A stretch of DNA of 64,000 nt, from NCBI GenBank assembly GCA_036345935.2, contig JADWOT020000002.1, positions 11,229,402-11,293,401 of the forward strand. Direction: 5' to 3'. The DNA is from Taenia hydatigena (lineage: Eukaryota > Platyhelminthes > Cestoda > Cyclophyllidea > Taeniidae). Below, piece by piece: positions 51,281 through 63,312 of this stretch. The notes beneath the pieces were generated by a model that was not told the origin of the DNA, did no database searches, and was given only the letters and a program-made list of their open reading frames with translations. Within the stretch, counting starts at the first letter, position 1. Each line of letters begins with the position of its first letter. The position numbers were made by a program, and so were the translations under genes.

Positions 51281-51295
51281 GAAAGAGGAGAGGGG
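51281..51295 (+). promoter_or_regulatory. Polypurine tract
   Basis: GAAAGAGGAGAGGGG, followed by CAA and then the 3' LTR. It is the expected primer for plus-strand synthesis. Confidence 0.85.
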
Positions 51296-51298
51296 CAA

Positions 51299-51483
51299 TG
51301 TAGTACTTTGTTTGTTAGAACTGCCGGTTTCTGTCAAGGTCACAGAGGTGGCCATATTGCCCCAGCTGCGTGGGCTGGCCTCTGGGCCACGCCAGCAGCC
51401 GTTTTCCCTCTGTCCGGTGAATATATATATTCTATCCTGCCACTTTGCCTTCTTTTGCCTTAAGGGAGCCTCGGGACGCTACA
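51299..51483 (+). repeat. 3' LTR of the miniature element
   Basis: 185 bp, identical by eye to 50628-50812 except for two T-to-C differences (TATCTTGCC/TATCCTGCC and TTTGCTTTC/TTTGCCTTC). Confidence 0.95.
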
Positions 51484-51774
51484 GTGATGATACCAAGATT
51501 GTTTTTACTTTCCATATCAATCCGCACGTACAGATTCGTGCAAAGTTGTGTCTAGTATGCAAAATGGCATTGTAAAACACTTATTAGTTTAAACCATACC
51601 TGCAGTAGAGCTGGGAAGATCCAGTTCTAGATTTAAGAAATGGATAGGAGCCGTTGTTATCGCATTTTTAGCATCGAATCGGAGTAGAATTAAAATGAGA
51701 ACATTTTGCCGGATATGGGCACACGCGTGCGAGCAGTGATACGTTTAGTTCAATGATATTCATAAAGCTTAATA

Positions 51775-52128
51775 ATTTGGTCCTGCATCTTAAATGTAGT
51801 TATTACGCATCGTTCGGGACCAAAAATAAATGCTAATGATGTTTATAATTTCCAAAACATATGCCAACTGCCGATTGCATATTTTTTAAGTGTAACAAGC
51901 CTTTAAATTAATTAACTAGCGCATCAATTTCGAGGTCATCAGCGGTACCTGCTTTCTACCTCGTTAAATTGGATCAGTTACTATGCTAAAATGTAACAAT
52001 GTTGACAGAAGAAAGCCATATTTTTTTAAAGACTTATCCTATTCACTGGGAATCGGTTAGTAAAAATGAGCTTGCAGGACACGAATTTCACTGGAATGCA
52101 TCTCGTCTGAATGGAGCGTAACTTGCTA
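51775..52128 (-). repeat. Dispersed repeat R3, inverted copy
   Basis: The reverse complement matches 39262-39612: CCTGCAAGCTCATTTTTACTAA, CGATTCCCAGTGAAT, GGTACCGCTGATGACCTC, TTAATTAATTTAAAGGCTTG and CATTTATTTTTGGTC are all in the same order. Confidence 0.8.
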
Positions 52129-55100
52129 ATCTGGAGATCTTATGCGAACAATCGAAATCAAAATTCTGCCCCTGGCGCTAATCTGCGCACAACTCAGGTA
52201 AGGGTATATTGCATTTTACGGTTCCTTACCATATTCATCGTACACAAACTGAAAACAATTAAAATCTACTGTATATTTCGAAGAACCCAATCACTAATGC
52301 TCAGTAAGAACGCTTCATACGAATCGCAAAATATTGGCTTTTCGGGTTATTTAAGAGCTGTAGGGTTGCAGCTAGAAGCCTTTAATACAAAACGAGAAAA
52401 GAATTCAATTACGAAAGAGTTGTTTACCACGTTAAACCGCCATCGGGAAGGTGAGAATGGTAGTGTTTTGACTGGTAGCTTAGGTTAATGGGTGCATAAG
52501 GTGTTACAGAAGTAAAACGATGCCAAATTAGCCTGAATACACTGCGTTCCTTGTATTTCTTACATTGCCTCAAAGGAAGTACAATAAGACTCCGACTGTT
52601 GAATTGCTACGGTGCCAAAAACGTAAGTCTCCTCCGGAACTGCAGCATTTTTGCCGTTCAGCTGCACCGAGAGTGTCCATTAACAAACAGCTGGAGAGCG
52701 CTATATTGCATTCATTCCAATCTATAAACAATTAAGGGTAAGCATCAAATGCTAGGCTGCCTGCGTTTCGTTGGAGTGCTGTTTAATTGCGGGACGTTTG
52801 ATGCTCAGGAGTTAAAACAATATAATGCGAATAATCTCAATGCAAAAATATGGATAGCGGAAGTAAATAGGTGCGACCTGTATTCTTGGTTTTTCATCTC
52901 CAATTATTCAATTCTGTACTCAGCTGTTTTCTCCATTGCTGGTGGCTGTGATATTCCTCGTGTTGTACAATAAACTTGGAACTGGTTGATAATTAGGCAG
53001 CCATTTTGGCAAATAAGGTTATGATGATGCAAGCTTATTAATCTGGAATCCATTAGACTTAAAACTTAAAAGTCTAATCCAATTAGCAATTCTCGTACCA
53101 AATTATAAAAATTAAGGTTTGGCCGATGGCAAGTGCGCCGAGGTTGACACTGGTGATTTGCAGTGCTCGATTGTGCACCCTCAAAGAATTGGGTACCTCT
53201 GTGACCATAATTAATCTCAGCCTCCTGTAAATGCTCGAACAAGGGTATGGAGCAAAGCCCTTCTCTCCTCCTTATAGTCAAAATCGACCAGAACTGAAAT
53301 TTAGCTTTCGCTTGTGGCAGTTCTCGGTTAAAAACCTGACAATTTTGGCACGTCTGATTTGTAGGGAGCTTGTTTTAGCAAAGAAGGCTGCAATAGCGCA
53401 AGTATATGCGATTTTGATATAGAATCGGTCAATATTAAGACCGATTACTTGTCGTAGTTGTCACTTTACAATCCCACAATGTAGGTGGGGTCGAAGTGCA
53501 CTGATCGCATTTTGGCGACGAACTCAGGAATGGCAAGGATGCAGAGTTCAGGTTGTTTTTATTAATAGTGGTAAAATTTGCTAAGATCTGGGAATCAGCA
53601 GCTCGTCCTCTTCTGTAAGAGATCACAGCAGCTCTCGTTTCGAAATCAGACAAGTTAGGTTTGGCCAATAAGTAGGGTGTTTCTTGTGGCAAGGAAAGCT
53701 GGGACACCACGGATTCAGAGGCGCTTTCCCTTTTACCTGTTTTCATTGTGAGTTGCTCAGTTTTAAGCATTAGCAGCTATCCTATTTCTGCGAATTCTTG
53801 CAGCATTTCGCGTTATAAAATCTGGCAATTTAGGTGCAACTAAAATTCAAATTATTTATATTGGCAAATTTCATGCTTCTCAAACACTTGACTTTACTTC
53901 CCATCAATAGAATTACGCGGATGACTCATTCTTTCCACACCTGCTCGTGCTCTCTCAACCTTCTTTTACACGATCCATCCGTGTGCCACTCTCATCCCTC
54001 ACTTCATTTGTGTGCATCGCTTTTAACATTATCACATCTGTTGTCTGGTGTATATCACATAGTGCGCCATCCGGAAAAATCAAGTCTTTTTTTACACTCA
54101 GCCGATTTATTTACATCTATTTCAGCCGCATGGCTAGATGAGTGGGAAAATGAATCAGCATAGAAAAGGATGGGAGAAAGTAAGGAATAAATGAAGAACC
54201 CTGAACCGCATTTCCACTTTCACGGACTCTTACATCTTCGTTTCGATCATAATAGTTTCCTTGTCTCTTTCAGCTTAAAATTCTTATTCCTTTGCTTCCA
54301 TCTATAGCGAACGGACCGCTGTTGCCATTCTCAATGCGAAATAGCAATTAGTCTGGGCATAGAATCAAAGTAAGCATCGAAAGAGCCCCTTTGTCAACTC
54401 ATGCGCATTCTTTAGGGGCAAATCGCTGATCCCTTTAGTCAAAATTAAACCTTATACTGCGCTTGCTGTGCTGCACTTACTATTCATCTTTCGAATTCCC
54501 AAGGCAGCAGCAGCATCTGGAGACCTGCTGATGTAAAACAATTTGTTTAATATTCATGTCTCACTGCAAAAGCACTGGAGCATAAGTAAAGCTTGACTAA
54601 TTCTGACTAATTTGGACTGAATCAGAATAGATTAAATTAGCGTTCTAGGCTAAATTATGACAAGCTAGAGTAAGGCGCCTTATTCGTTACCGTTTTAGGT
54701 CAGTCCTAACAATCTAATTTGGCCCACTCAATCGACTCGAGGTTATTAATAATGACTTGTGCAGATATGAATGTTGATAAATGAGGAGGCGTAGTCGTAG
54801 ACGAATGCAGGCAAGTAGCTAAAGAAATAAAGCGAAAATTTCAAAGAATGTGTGGAAAATAAATATGGAGAGGTGGCAAGAATCACGGCGTAGCTCTATT
54901 TTAACGGAAGATGAACAGTCCATTTAACCCTTGTTGGGCGCACGTGTAATAGGCTGATTGCGAAGTGGGTTGGAGTTAGGAAGTAACAGAGTGACTAGTG
55001 CTTTGTATAACCAAGATCCGTGATCGTTACATGGTAGAATGAATAGAGCCAATTTACATGGATGAATGGAAGAATGAAACGTGATTGACATAAATTGGTG

Positions 55101-55239
55101 ATAGGCATTTAAAATATCCGTGGTCTTCCCTTTGTGGTGGCAAGGAAGCGCATTCGAATTGTCTATAGTCAGGTCTTTATTCTCATTCTCTTAACGAATT
55201 CCAATGGCAAATGCTAAAGGAGGTGTGTATATGTGCGAT
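52129..55239. other. Mostly non-coding, one small repeat
   Basis: 53283-53390 is the plus-oriented partner of the repeat at 37920-38045. Frames of 109-125 codons (52111-52488 plus, 53435-53770 minus, 53834-54163 plus) show no known motif and no paired splice borders I trust. Confidence 0.4.
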
Positions 55240-56460
55240 TGATCGGAGTTCCACCGCTGTTTAGAAGAGCTTAGATTTCTGCCATGCTTGATTACCATCC
55301 GGATGACTTAAAGGTTCTTCTAAGCTAAACGTATGTTCTCACGATTCCTCTTGATCTGTACAATGGTGACCAAAGAGTAAGTGTAGGAATTGAAAAGGAA
55401 ACAACAGCTCATGGAAATAATATCCAACAGCATGCTCCTTCATCCCAAACTTCCCACAGCATCCATGCTCACGAATCGGTCTTATATTGTACACAATGAC
55501 ATTTGCCCCTTATTTGTTTCGTGTCCCCAGAGTTCCTTTAACTTTTAAATAGTACCCACTTCTTAATTACAAAACAATCTTATGGACCGAATAAGAAGTA
55601 CAGTTTGCATGCAGCCTCAAAGAGTATTCGCAGTTGATAGCGTCAATACAATTTAATTTTAAGAGCTTAAGTTTATTCTCAGATATTATTTTTCCAGTAC
55701 CGCTTGAAGTTGACAAAAATGTCCTAATTTTTGCAATTGATTTGATCTTTAATTACGTAAAAAGATTTTTTGGTGCCTTTATCTGCGGTCATTCTGTAAC
55801 ACATGGCTTCTCTGCATTGCACGATGTCTGAAGCTGCGTCTATTCATCTTATTTTACAAACAATTTAATCATGATCAAAACTAGTGAGGTAGAGCGTTTT
55901 GTCGATTTAAGGTCTACTCCCATGGGTGACGTTAGATTTTCTTTCCTCGAATTAACTTGAGGAAACAAGAAATCGCGCCAAGGTAAGAACCCAGCTGAAA
56001 CGCGCTTGCACCAACTACTGGTTGAACTACCGCCGTTTTGCACACCTGTTAGGGAATCATAACTGCATTAAAAATTATTAACTAATTGACCAAGTAATGG
56101 GTTGTTGAGGGAAAAGTTTAGCATTGCTTTGAGATTTATTCATCCCAAGTCCTGCTAACAAACTTAAGTAGTCTCAGCATTTCCAAATGATCAGCATTGC
56201 GTACCCCTAACAGTAAGTGGTTCCCACATCATTATCCTTCTTTTTTTGACCACAGCATGCTTTGCAGGATAAACACTTGCTTACGACTTTGTATTTCAGG
56301 TAAGAGGTTGCAGTGAGCATGTGCCGAGCCGCAATCACTGCGAAAGACGTTCAGGTGAAGCCTTAATTTTGCATATCTATACGCGATGTCGTCGTAATGG
56401 CATGGCGTGCGATCACAGGTCCCTGAAGTAAGCTCTTGTTCTTGCGCATGCAATAACTGC
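55240..56460 (+). repeat. Long diverged direct repeat, copy 1
   Basis: It aligns with 58270-59325. Landmarks in order: ACCATCC(G/A)GA(T/A)GACTT(A/G)AAGGT, CCTCTTG(A/G)TC(T/C)GT, GTCTGAAGC/GTTTGAAGC, AAACAA(G/A)AAA, AACTAATTGA(C/T)CAAGT, ACAAACTT(A/G)AGTAG, and CAGGTC(C/T)CTGA(A/G)GTAAGC. No coding role is seen. Confidence 0.8.
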
Positions 56461-58269
56461 GGTGCTTTAATCTCAGTGGGAAATTAAGGTGTTTGGCGGC
56501 AATAAATGGCCTGAGCAGTCCAAAGGCGGTTGCATATCCATTATTACAACTCCAAGTTTTGATTTTTTTATGTCTGTTCTATCAAGTCATCATAGGATAA
56601 CTGGCGTACAGAACTGTTTTCGAGAGGCTCAGGCTCGGTGTAAAACCCTTGGTCCTACATAGTCACAGAACCCGGCTTGCCCTTATTTACGACGAAAACA
56701 TCAGTCTTCCACAAGCTCCTGTAATTACGCGTTAAGTCAGCCTTACTCAGCTAGCGATCGAAGGCTGGTAGTTGAATCGCTTAAAGGGTTTGGCTGAAGT
56801 GCTGAGTTATCAGGAAATCCTACTTCCAATTAGTACATGCCATGAAGACTAAGCAGGTCGAGTTGAACATTATTCAAGTCGGCATTCAAACAATCAGAAC
56901 AAGTGACGTATAGCGTCTCAGTTTCGGCATCAGGGCAGGAGTGGGTATGCTCGTACGAATTAGTATTTCATTACAATTTTGCATCCCAGTAAGTTACATC
57001 TTGGAATATAAGCACGATTGTTTTAAAAGGCAGTTGCTATATACAAAGGTTTCATTTTCTTCCCCTAACCGAAACCTTTCGCTCCAACTTATTCATTTTA
57101 CTTATTTGCTAATAAAAGGCCTCACGGAAGTTAAAATGAAGACTGTGCATGAGGAGTCTAGTAATCATTGCATTCTATTTAAGAGCCCTTTGCTCATTGT
57201 TGCTTTTGTGGCTCGTTGAAGTCGCATAAGACTCACTCCATTTTAGCAGCTAAATAAGATTTCACCAATGATATTCCTCTTGCACCACTAATATTAATCC
57301 AAACTTACTTGATACGGCAAATACAAATTTCATTTTTGACCCACTCAAAATGGCCTCCTCTTTTATTCATACGCTCATATTTAGACACCTTTCATCCCAA
57401 ATGTGCTATCAGACACAGTGGATTTAATTGATGGCTATCTATTGCTTGGTAATGAATTGTTAAATCCCTATCAACTCTTTGCGCTCTTATATTATTGATG
57501 GTAGCAGTGCACGAGACTGAACTAATTGTGCAGATCCTCTGCAAGGTGCTTAGTTGCAACAACAAACCGATTCCTCAGAAGCATTTTTTAATACAAAATA
57601 AAATGTGCCTCACAGTTACCTCCATCCTTAGTTTTAAAAAAATGCCAACTTTACCTCCTTGGTGCTACCTAGAAAGCTTACAGCATTTTAATAGAATGGA
57701 AATCCCATAGCGAAAACTCTTCAAACCGATGAAGTCTTACGGGAGACAGTTAACTGCAAAGGGATTGCATCACCGACAGCGCTTACTCTTACCTGCACAC
57801 TTCCCATTGACATAATTATGTTTTTCTGCCTCCTGGGTCTAAAGATTTAGTGCTATTATCAATCAAGTCCAGACGACTTAAGGGATTGCCGGATTTCGTG
57901 AAGTCGCATTACTCGCTGTTTAATGATAACAGTGACGTGCTTGTGGATGCGGTGACTTCGGTACCATCACAGGCAACCTCTGGACTGTCACCTCCACACT
58001 TAATTTAATACATTTGTTCACGGTGCAGCCATTTGGACATAACTTTCGAAACACACGCTTAGATTTGAGGATAATTGACTGTCGCTCTTTGTCGCCTTCT
58101 AGACAACAAAAACGAAACTCTTACTAGTTGTGAGTATTGTTGCGGTCCGAGACCCTAGTAATGGATGTGGCAATAACATTTTCAGTGCGTAGATGGTGGC
58201 AAGTTATAATATTTTAATCAGCGGGGTTGGATAAAGTCTACTCTTAACAGTGCGGCAGCACATTCAAAA
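56461..58269. other. Spacer between long repeats, nothing recognised
   Basis: Frames of 71-92 codons (56941-57219, 57495-57710, plus) lack any known motif. Confidence 0.4.
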
Positions 58270-59325
58270 GAAATTTAGTAGAGGTGTGTGTGATCGACGG
58301 TGGTTTCACTGTTGCTCAGCACCGTTGAGATTTCGTCTACCATCCAGAAGACTTGAAGGTCGGTCGTGTTCAAAGCCATCCTCTCATGCCTCCTCTTGGT
58401 CCGTGAATGTCTGTCCAGGCATCAATCGTAGCACTTGAAATTGAAACATTATTTTGCATGTATTTTTGTTAACGACATACTCATCCATTCCAATCTTCCT
58501 GCTGGAATTATGCCCCAATATTCGTCTCGCAATGCAAGCAATAATAGTTGGCCATTGTGTATTCTGTGTATTTGTTGCTCCTTTTGTTTCTACTTATAAT
58601 AAACAGCCATTATTTGACTGACGGTAAATAATATTTGTATGTTGCCTCGGGGATTATTCACAATTAATGGCGTAAATACGAATGGGCTAGGTTTATTTAA
58701 TGACTTCCGATTCATTGTCAATCAAGTTTACAATTACTGTTTGCAGTCGCTTTTAAGTGTATGGTAACTTTACAATTCATTTAGTCCTTCGTTTTGCATT
58801 TCTCGTTTACAGTTCTTTACTGAAATTGATTTTACTGCGTTGCATAATGTTTGAAGCCTCGCTCTTCAATCTTAGCCTAAAGACAAAAAAATAAAAAGCA
58901 AAACTATGATAGCAGGGGTTTTATCCATTCAGAGCGCATTCACGTGAGTGGCGTTGGATTCTTCTCAGCGGAAGTGACGTGAGAAAACAAAAAAATCTCG
59001 TCAAGGCAGAAATCGAGCTGGACCGCACTTGGATCATCTGCTAGTAAAACTGTCATCGTTTCACTCGCCTGCCGCGTATTCGTACCTACAATGAAAAATT
59101 GCTAGCTAATTGATCAAGTGGTGAGTCATTTGCGCAAAATGTTAGTGTCATTTTGAGCTTTCATTTCACCACAACACTACTGACAAACTTGAGTAGAACC
59201 ATTATTTAGAGATGGTCTAAATTGAGTGCCTCTGCACATAAATGATTTCCAAGGCGATGGCACCGCAGTGGCACTGCATGCAGTGACAGGTCTCTGAGGT
59301 AAGCCGTTGCTCTTGCATAACTTTA
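58270..59325 (+). repeat. Long diverged direct repeat, copy 2
   Basis: Second copy of 55240-56460, about 3 kb downstream in the same orientation, somewhat shorter because of internal length differences. Confidence 0.8.
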
Positions 59326-62300
59326 ATTTTGTAAATGGATATGACCTACATGCCCTTAGTCAAAATGATTGATGAGCACTTTACTCCTTTGTCAATGAAA
59401 GACCAAATAGAAATTAAAACAAACACCGACTGCTTCCCTATCCTTCTTTTCCTCCTCCTCCTCCTCCTCCTCCACCTTCTCATGCGTCTTCCATACCACA
59501 CTACCATTCGCATGCAACCATCAAAGCGTCTGGGCAGTGGAGGTGGTGACCCACTTTTCCTTTGAAACAGACAGCCATAAACAACCATTCGTCATGACAG
59601 ACTTCCCACGTCCGCTCGATACCGTAGAAGGTGCAATCTACCAATGACCTCCGTCAACCGATGACACCGAAATCTACTGGCGCACACACCCACCACCACC
59701 ACCTGCATCACGAGCATGTATTGACTCAACTTCTTGCGTTCGTCGGCACTATGCTCCCCAAAGATCCGTGCAAAATAAACAAACAAATAAACAAACAACC
59801 CAATCCCAAAAATATGGAAGTAAATATGGGGCAAGCTGCATACAGTAGGCAAAAAAGTTCTACTTCGTCCATCTAACATTTTATCTAATAATTAAACATT
59901 GTACCAGCTGGTTCTTCATTCTTCTTCGCATTGCACATCCAATCTGTTTTCCTTCCCTATGTCTGCTCACCTCCTACAGCATATGTCCTCGCTTCTCCAC
60001 CACATTCTGCCTCGTCAATACCTGTCCCAATGCACCAAATTTTTAGGGGCCAAAAGCAGTGGGTCAGTGGACATTGCATCCCCGTTGCAGCCTCTAACGA
60101 TCTGCGATAAAGAAATGAAAGCACCACAGCCATACACAATTGTTTAATCACTTTGTGTTTACCAACTTTCCACACATGGCTTGACATTCAATAGGATAAG
60201 TTCCGGCTTTACAAGTGCATTGCCTATACCTCGCCTCAAATTACCCTATCAACGCTCCGTTAAAACAAAACTAATTAAAAATGAGCTAAGGATTTTAAAA
60301 CTACTTAATTCTAATGCACGAAAGTCCGCTACGGCCCTTCGGCCAAACAGTTTCATGTCCCTAGACCCAATACTTTTGTGGCTGGATCAGAATCGGACAC
60401 CAAGTCATATCAAAGCTGAACCCACGATCAAGTGACTGCTTATATCCTGCATATAAGCTGGACCAGGAAAAGGTCAGCACAATTGAGGACTCAGGTATCA
60501 ACCAGTGATGCAGATGCTAATAAGTAATTCGAGTGCGAAGTGTTCAACAAGCGCAATGCAATCTACCGACATGAGTAATGACAACAACTTGGACAACCCA
60601 GCTTTTGCTATGCACCAATTGTGAAAGGATTTCGCGATCAAGGACAAAAGCAAAATACTGATCGAAAACACGTACATTAAAAACATTAACGTATAAAAGG
60701 GAGTGATGGCAACCCGTGAATTGAGATTCATTCTCACCTGAACAACGTTCGAGGTCATAGCAAAGGCCGCATCGCAGTTACTGTTGGTCGATGATTCCCC
60801 CCAGACTTATAACCAACGCTTCATCAAGGAAAGCAAACTTCCGCCAAATCCATTGATTTAATGTCCTTAACAAGAAGAAAAGTCAAATACCAGATACATC
60901 TCTAACTACATTCAACAAATTATGCTCCAGTTGTCAAAATTCATTGTTAGTGAAAAACAGACCATTGAATAAACTGTCACAGCAATCTTAATTCACCGCT
61001 TAAACCATTTTAAAGCACACAAATTGCCGTGATTTCGCATTATATATGAAATTTAATATTTAATATTAATACTGATATTAATATTTTCCTTCGTGTTTAA
61101 CTTGGCAAATAATTGCGTACAGAATCAGACAAATGAGTACATGTACACACAAAATTGCTTTCCAAAACGACTGAAAATAATAAATAAAACTTAGTAGACT
61201 ATTAACTTCTTACGCAAATTAGATTATATCAATAAAAAGTCCTTGCTATAAAAACAACAAATCATTCAACGCGAATGGGTATATCAGTCTTTCCGAAGTA
61301 CCTGACTGGTCCACAAGACGAATCGAGGAAGCGTCGTAGGCTGCTTACGGTCCTGCACTACAAAGTCCTCAACTAGCGACTAACTTCAAGCCTTCACATT
61401 GTGGCCCACTGCGTAATGCTCTAACGTCATGTCAGCCTTTCATTTTTGATCCCATTCGCTCGCAAACTACTCCCGTTTATTCGTACAAGCATATGACAAG
61501 CCAGAAGTAGTTCCATGCAGGCTCCTTCTGACTTCCGTGTAGCTGAATTAATAGTAAACCCAAATGCATTTCCACACTTGATCACATGATTGAGGTTGCT
61601 TCAGCGTTTCTAAGATAGCCTACAGTAGAGGAGAAAAGGATGGTAGCAGAAGCATCAGCATTGGCGCCGATGTCTGCTGAGTGAACGTAGTAACTACCCG
61701 AAACTGGCTCAAAAGACCGTCTGTAGCGCTAATTCATGCGCAACGCAAAAGCCGTCTGCAACCATCCGTCACGGCAGTGCAAATGATGCAACTCTTTCTC
61801 TACCAAAGCCTAATCATGAGGTAATTTTGATGAGACCAAAGGCTCTCTGTGTAAATTAAAGGAAAAGCTGGCAGGATATACTTCTAAGTAAGTAAGAGAG
61901 CGCAATGAGACGTCAAAAGAAATAAGATAAAGAGTCCGTTCCGCACGACTTAAGCATTAACCAGCTTCAAATCGAGCACTAAAATGGTTGAATTTTGCAT
62001 TGACTAAGTTCAAGGAGAACAACAACGGATGCTCGACGAGTTTAATGACACGCGAAAGGGGTTGTTTGAAGCCAACTCCTAAGGCAATAGATGCGGTCAA
62101 TCGGCTTCACTCATGCGGTTTTCGGTCAACGCAAGTTGAACGGCACATTCAACCACCGAAAGCACTATCATGGTAGTTCGAACATCTGGCCGTGTTGCTT
62201 CGTACAGCAATAAATCCTATGCCGACCTTGCGATTCCCTAGTTGTGGTGGCAAACTTACGCAGCAAGGAACTGGCCGGGGGCTCAATCACTACCGTCTAC

Positions 62301-63114
62301 TCTTGACAAATTTCTAACCTCAAACCTACTGCTAATGGAGCAAAGTTAGATTCTAACGAACCCAAATCAGCCTTAAATAGGTGCGTCTGTCATGTTAAGG
62401 AATTGGTGCATTAAGCGACCATCAATTATATTCGTCACTGACACAGCTCACCGTTAGAGGCCATAACAATTTAAGAGGGTTGAACAGTTCTGCAGCCTCT
62501 ACTACAATTAAGGTGATGCCCAAATAAAGTAATGGGTTATCCAGCAGGATAATGCTCCCATTCAATTTTAGAGCCCAATGAGGAAAGTCCGTCAATCCCA
62601 TCTTGGTGTTATGGATCCCCAGTCACATCGATTCCCACGCAGTCCTTTCCAAGACTCTTTAGTAGCTCACAATTCACAGATGAGCATATGGTCTTACCCT
62701 ACCCGTTGTTCGTCCCAACGAAGAACCACCTTGGAAGACTTCTGCAGATCGTCGAATGTGTTACTTCTTATTCCACCTCAGCAAAGAGATAGCACACAAT
62801 TTCAGAGGATGGTGTAAGAGAACACAGCCTTGAAATTCTCTTACACCTGAATTAGTCCACGTGATAAATGAGACATTCGTCGAGAAGGAAAAGACGATGA
62901 GCACTTTGTTGGCCCCAGGCTGGTAGCATGGAGCTGTCACACTAGTCCCTTATCCTCTCCTTCCTCCCTCCCTCTCTCCCCAGCTCTGCATCAATATTTT
63001 CAGGAATGACTGACGCATTGCAATGACATCAGCGATGATTGAAACCACTGTAACTGAGGCCGCAGTGTGCATGCTGTGGAATGTACCGGTGCCATTTTGC
63101 ATTTTGTCTTGCAG
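59326..63114. other. Mostly non-coding, with simple repeats
   Basis: Contains (CCT)n at 59451-59473, CAC repeats near 59690-59702, and AAACAAATAAAC-type sequence near 59780. A perfect 10-base inverted repeat, AATATTAATA/TATTAATATT, lies at 61062-61071 and 61076-61085. A possible minus exon, 60738-60805 (CDAAFAMTSNVVQ before GTGAGA), is too short to call. Confidence 0.4.
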
Positions 63115-63312
63115 ACGTCCCAATTTGTTGCCCTATTCGACGCAGAAAACCAACCGCAATGGATGTCGAAAATCAGAAAAAGGGGTCTTTGCGACACAAT
63201 GACTGTGTGGAACTTCTTAATGCCCTACCATTCTGCGCGATCCTTTATGTATGACGAAAATGAACCTACCATCAGACAACCTCCCCGGATTGCGCCTTTG
63301 AATCACAGAAAT
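63115..63312 (+). CDS. Candidate exon, unknown protein
   Basis: A pyrimidine-rich acceptor, TTTTGCATTTTGTCTTGCAG, ends at 63114. The following frame is open for 73 codons to a TAA at 63334, with a possible donor AAAT|GTAACT at 63313. It encodes SQFVALFDAENQPQWMSKI, DTMTVWNFLMPYHSA and NEPTIRQPPRIAPL. The composition is protein-like and even. No family is recognised. It could be an internal exon or, without the donor, a terminal exon. Confidence 0.38.

Larger units (their letters stand above)
50628..51483 (+). mobile_element. Miniature LTR retrotransposon (TRIM-like), family B LTRs
   Basis: The 856-bp element has a 185-bp LTR at each end (TGTAGTACTTTG...GACGCTACA), 486 bases between, and the perfect 5-bp duplication GTGAT at 50623-50627 and 51484-51488. 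A TGG-led primer-binding-type site follows the 5' LTR, and a polypurine tract precedes the 3' LTR. By eye the LTRs differ at only two positions (both T to C), so insertion or conversion is recent. The interior holds no gag, protease, RT or integrase motif; its 121-codon frame (50774-51139) has no recognisable domain. It must rely on enzymes of an intact relative, presumably an autonomous family B element. Confidence 0.93.

Noticed and set aside
59346..59588. Arg-rich 80-codon minus-strand frame
   Set aside because: The Arg run is the translation of the (CCT)n simple repeat.
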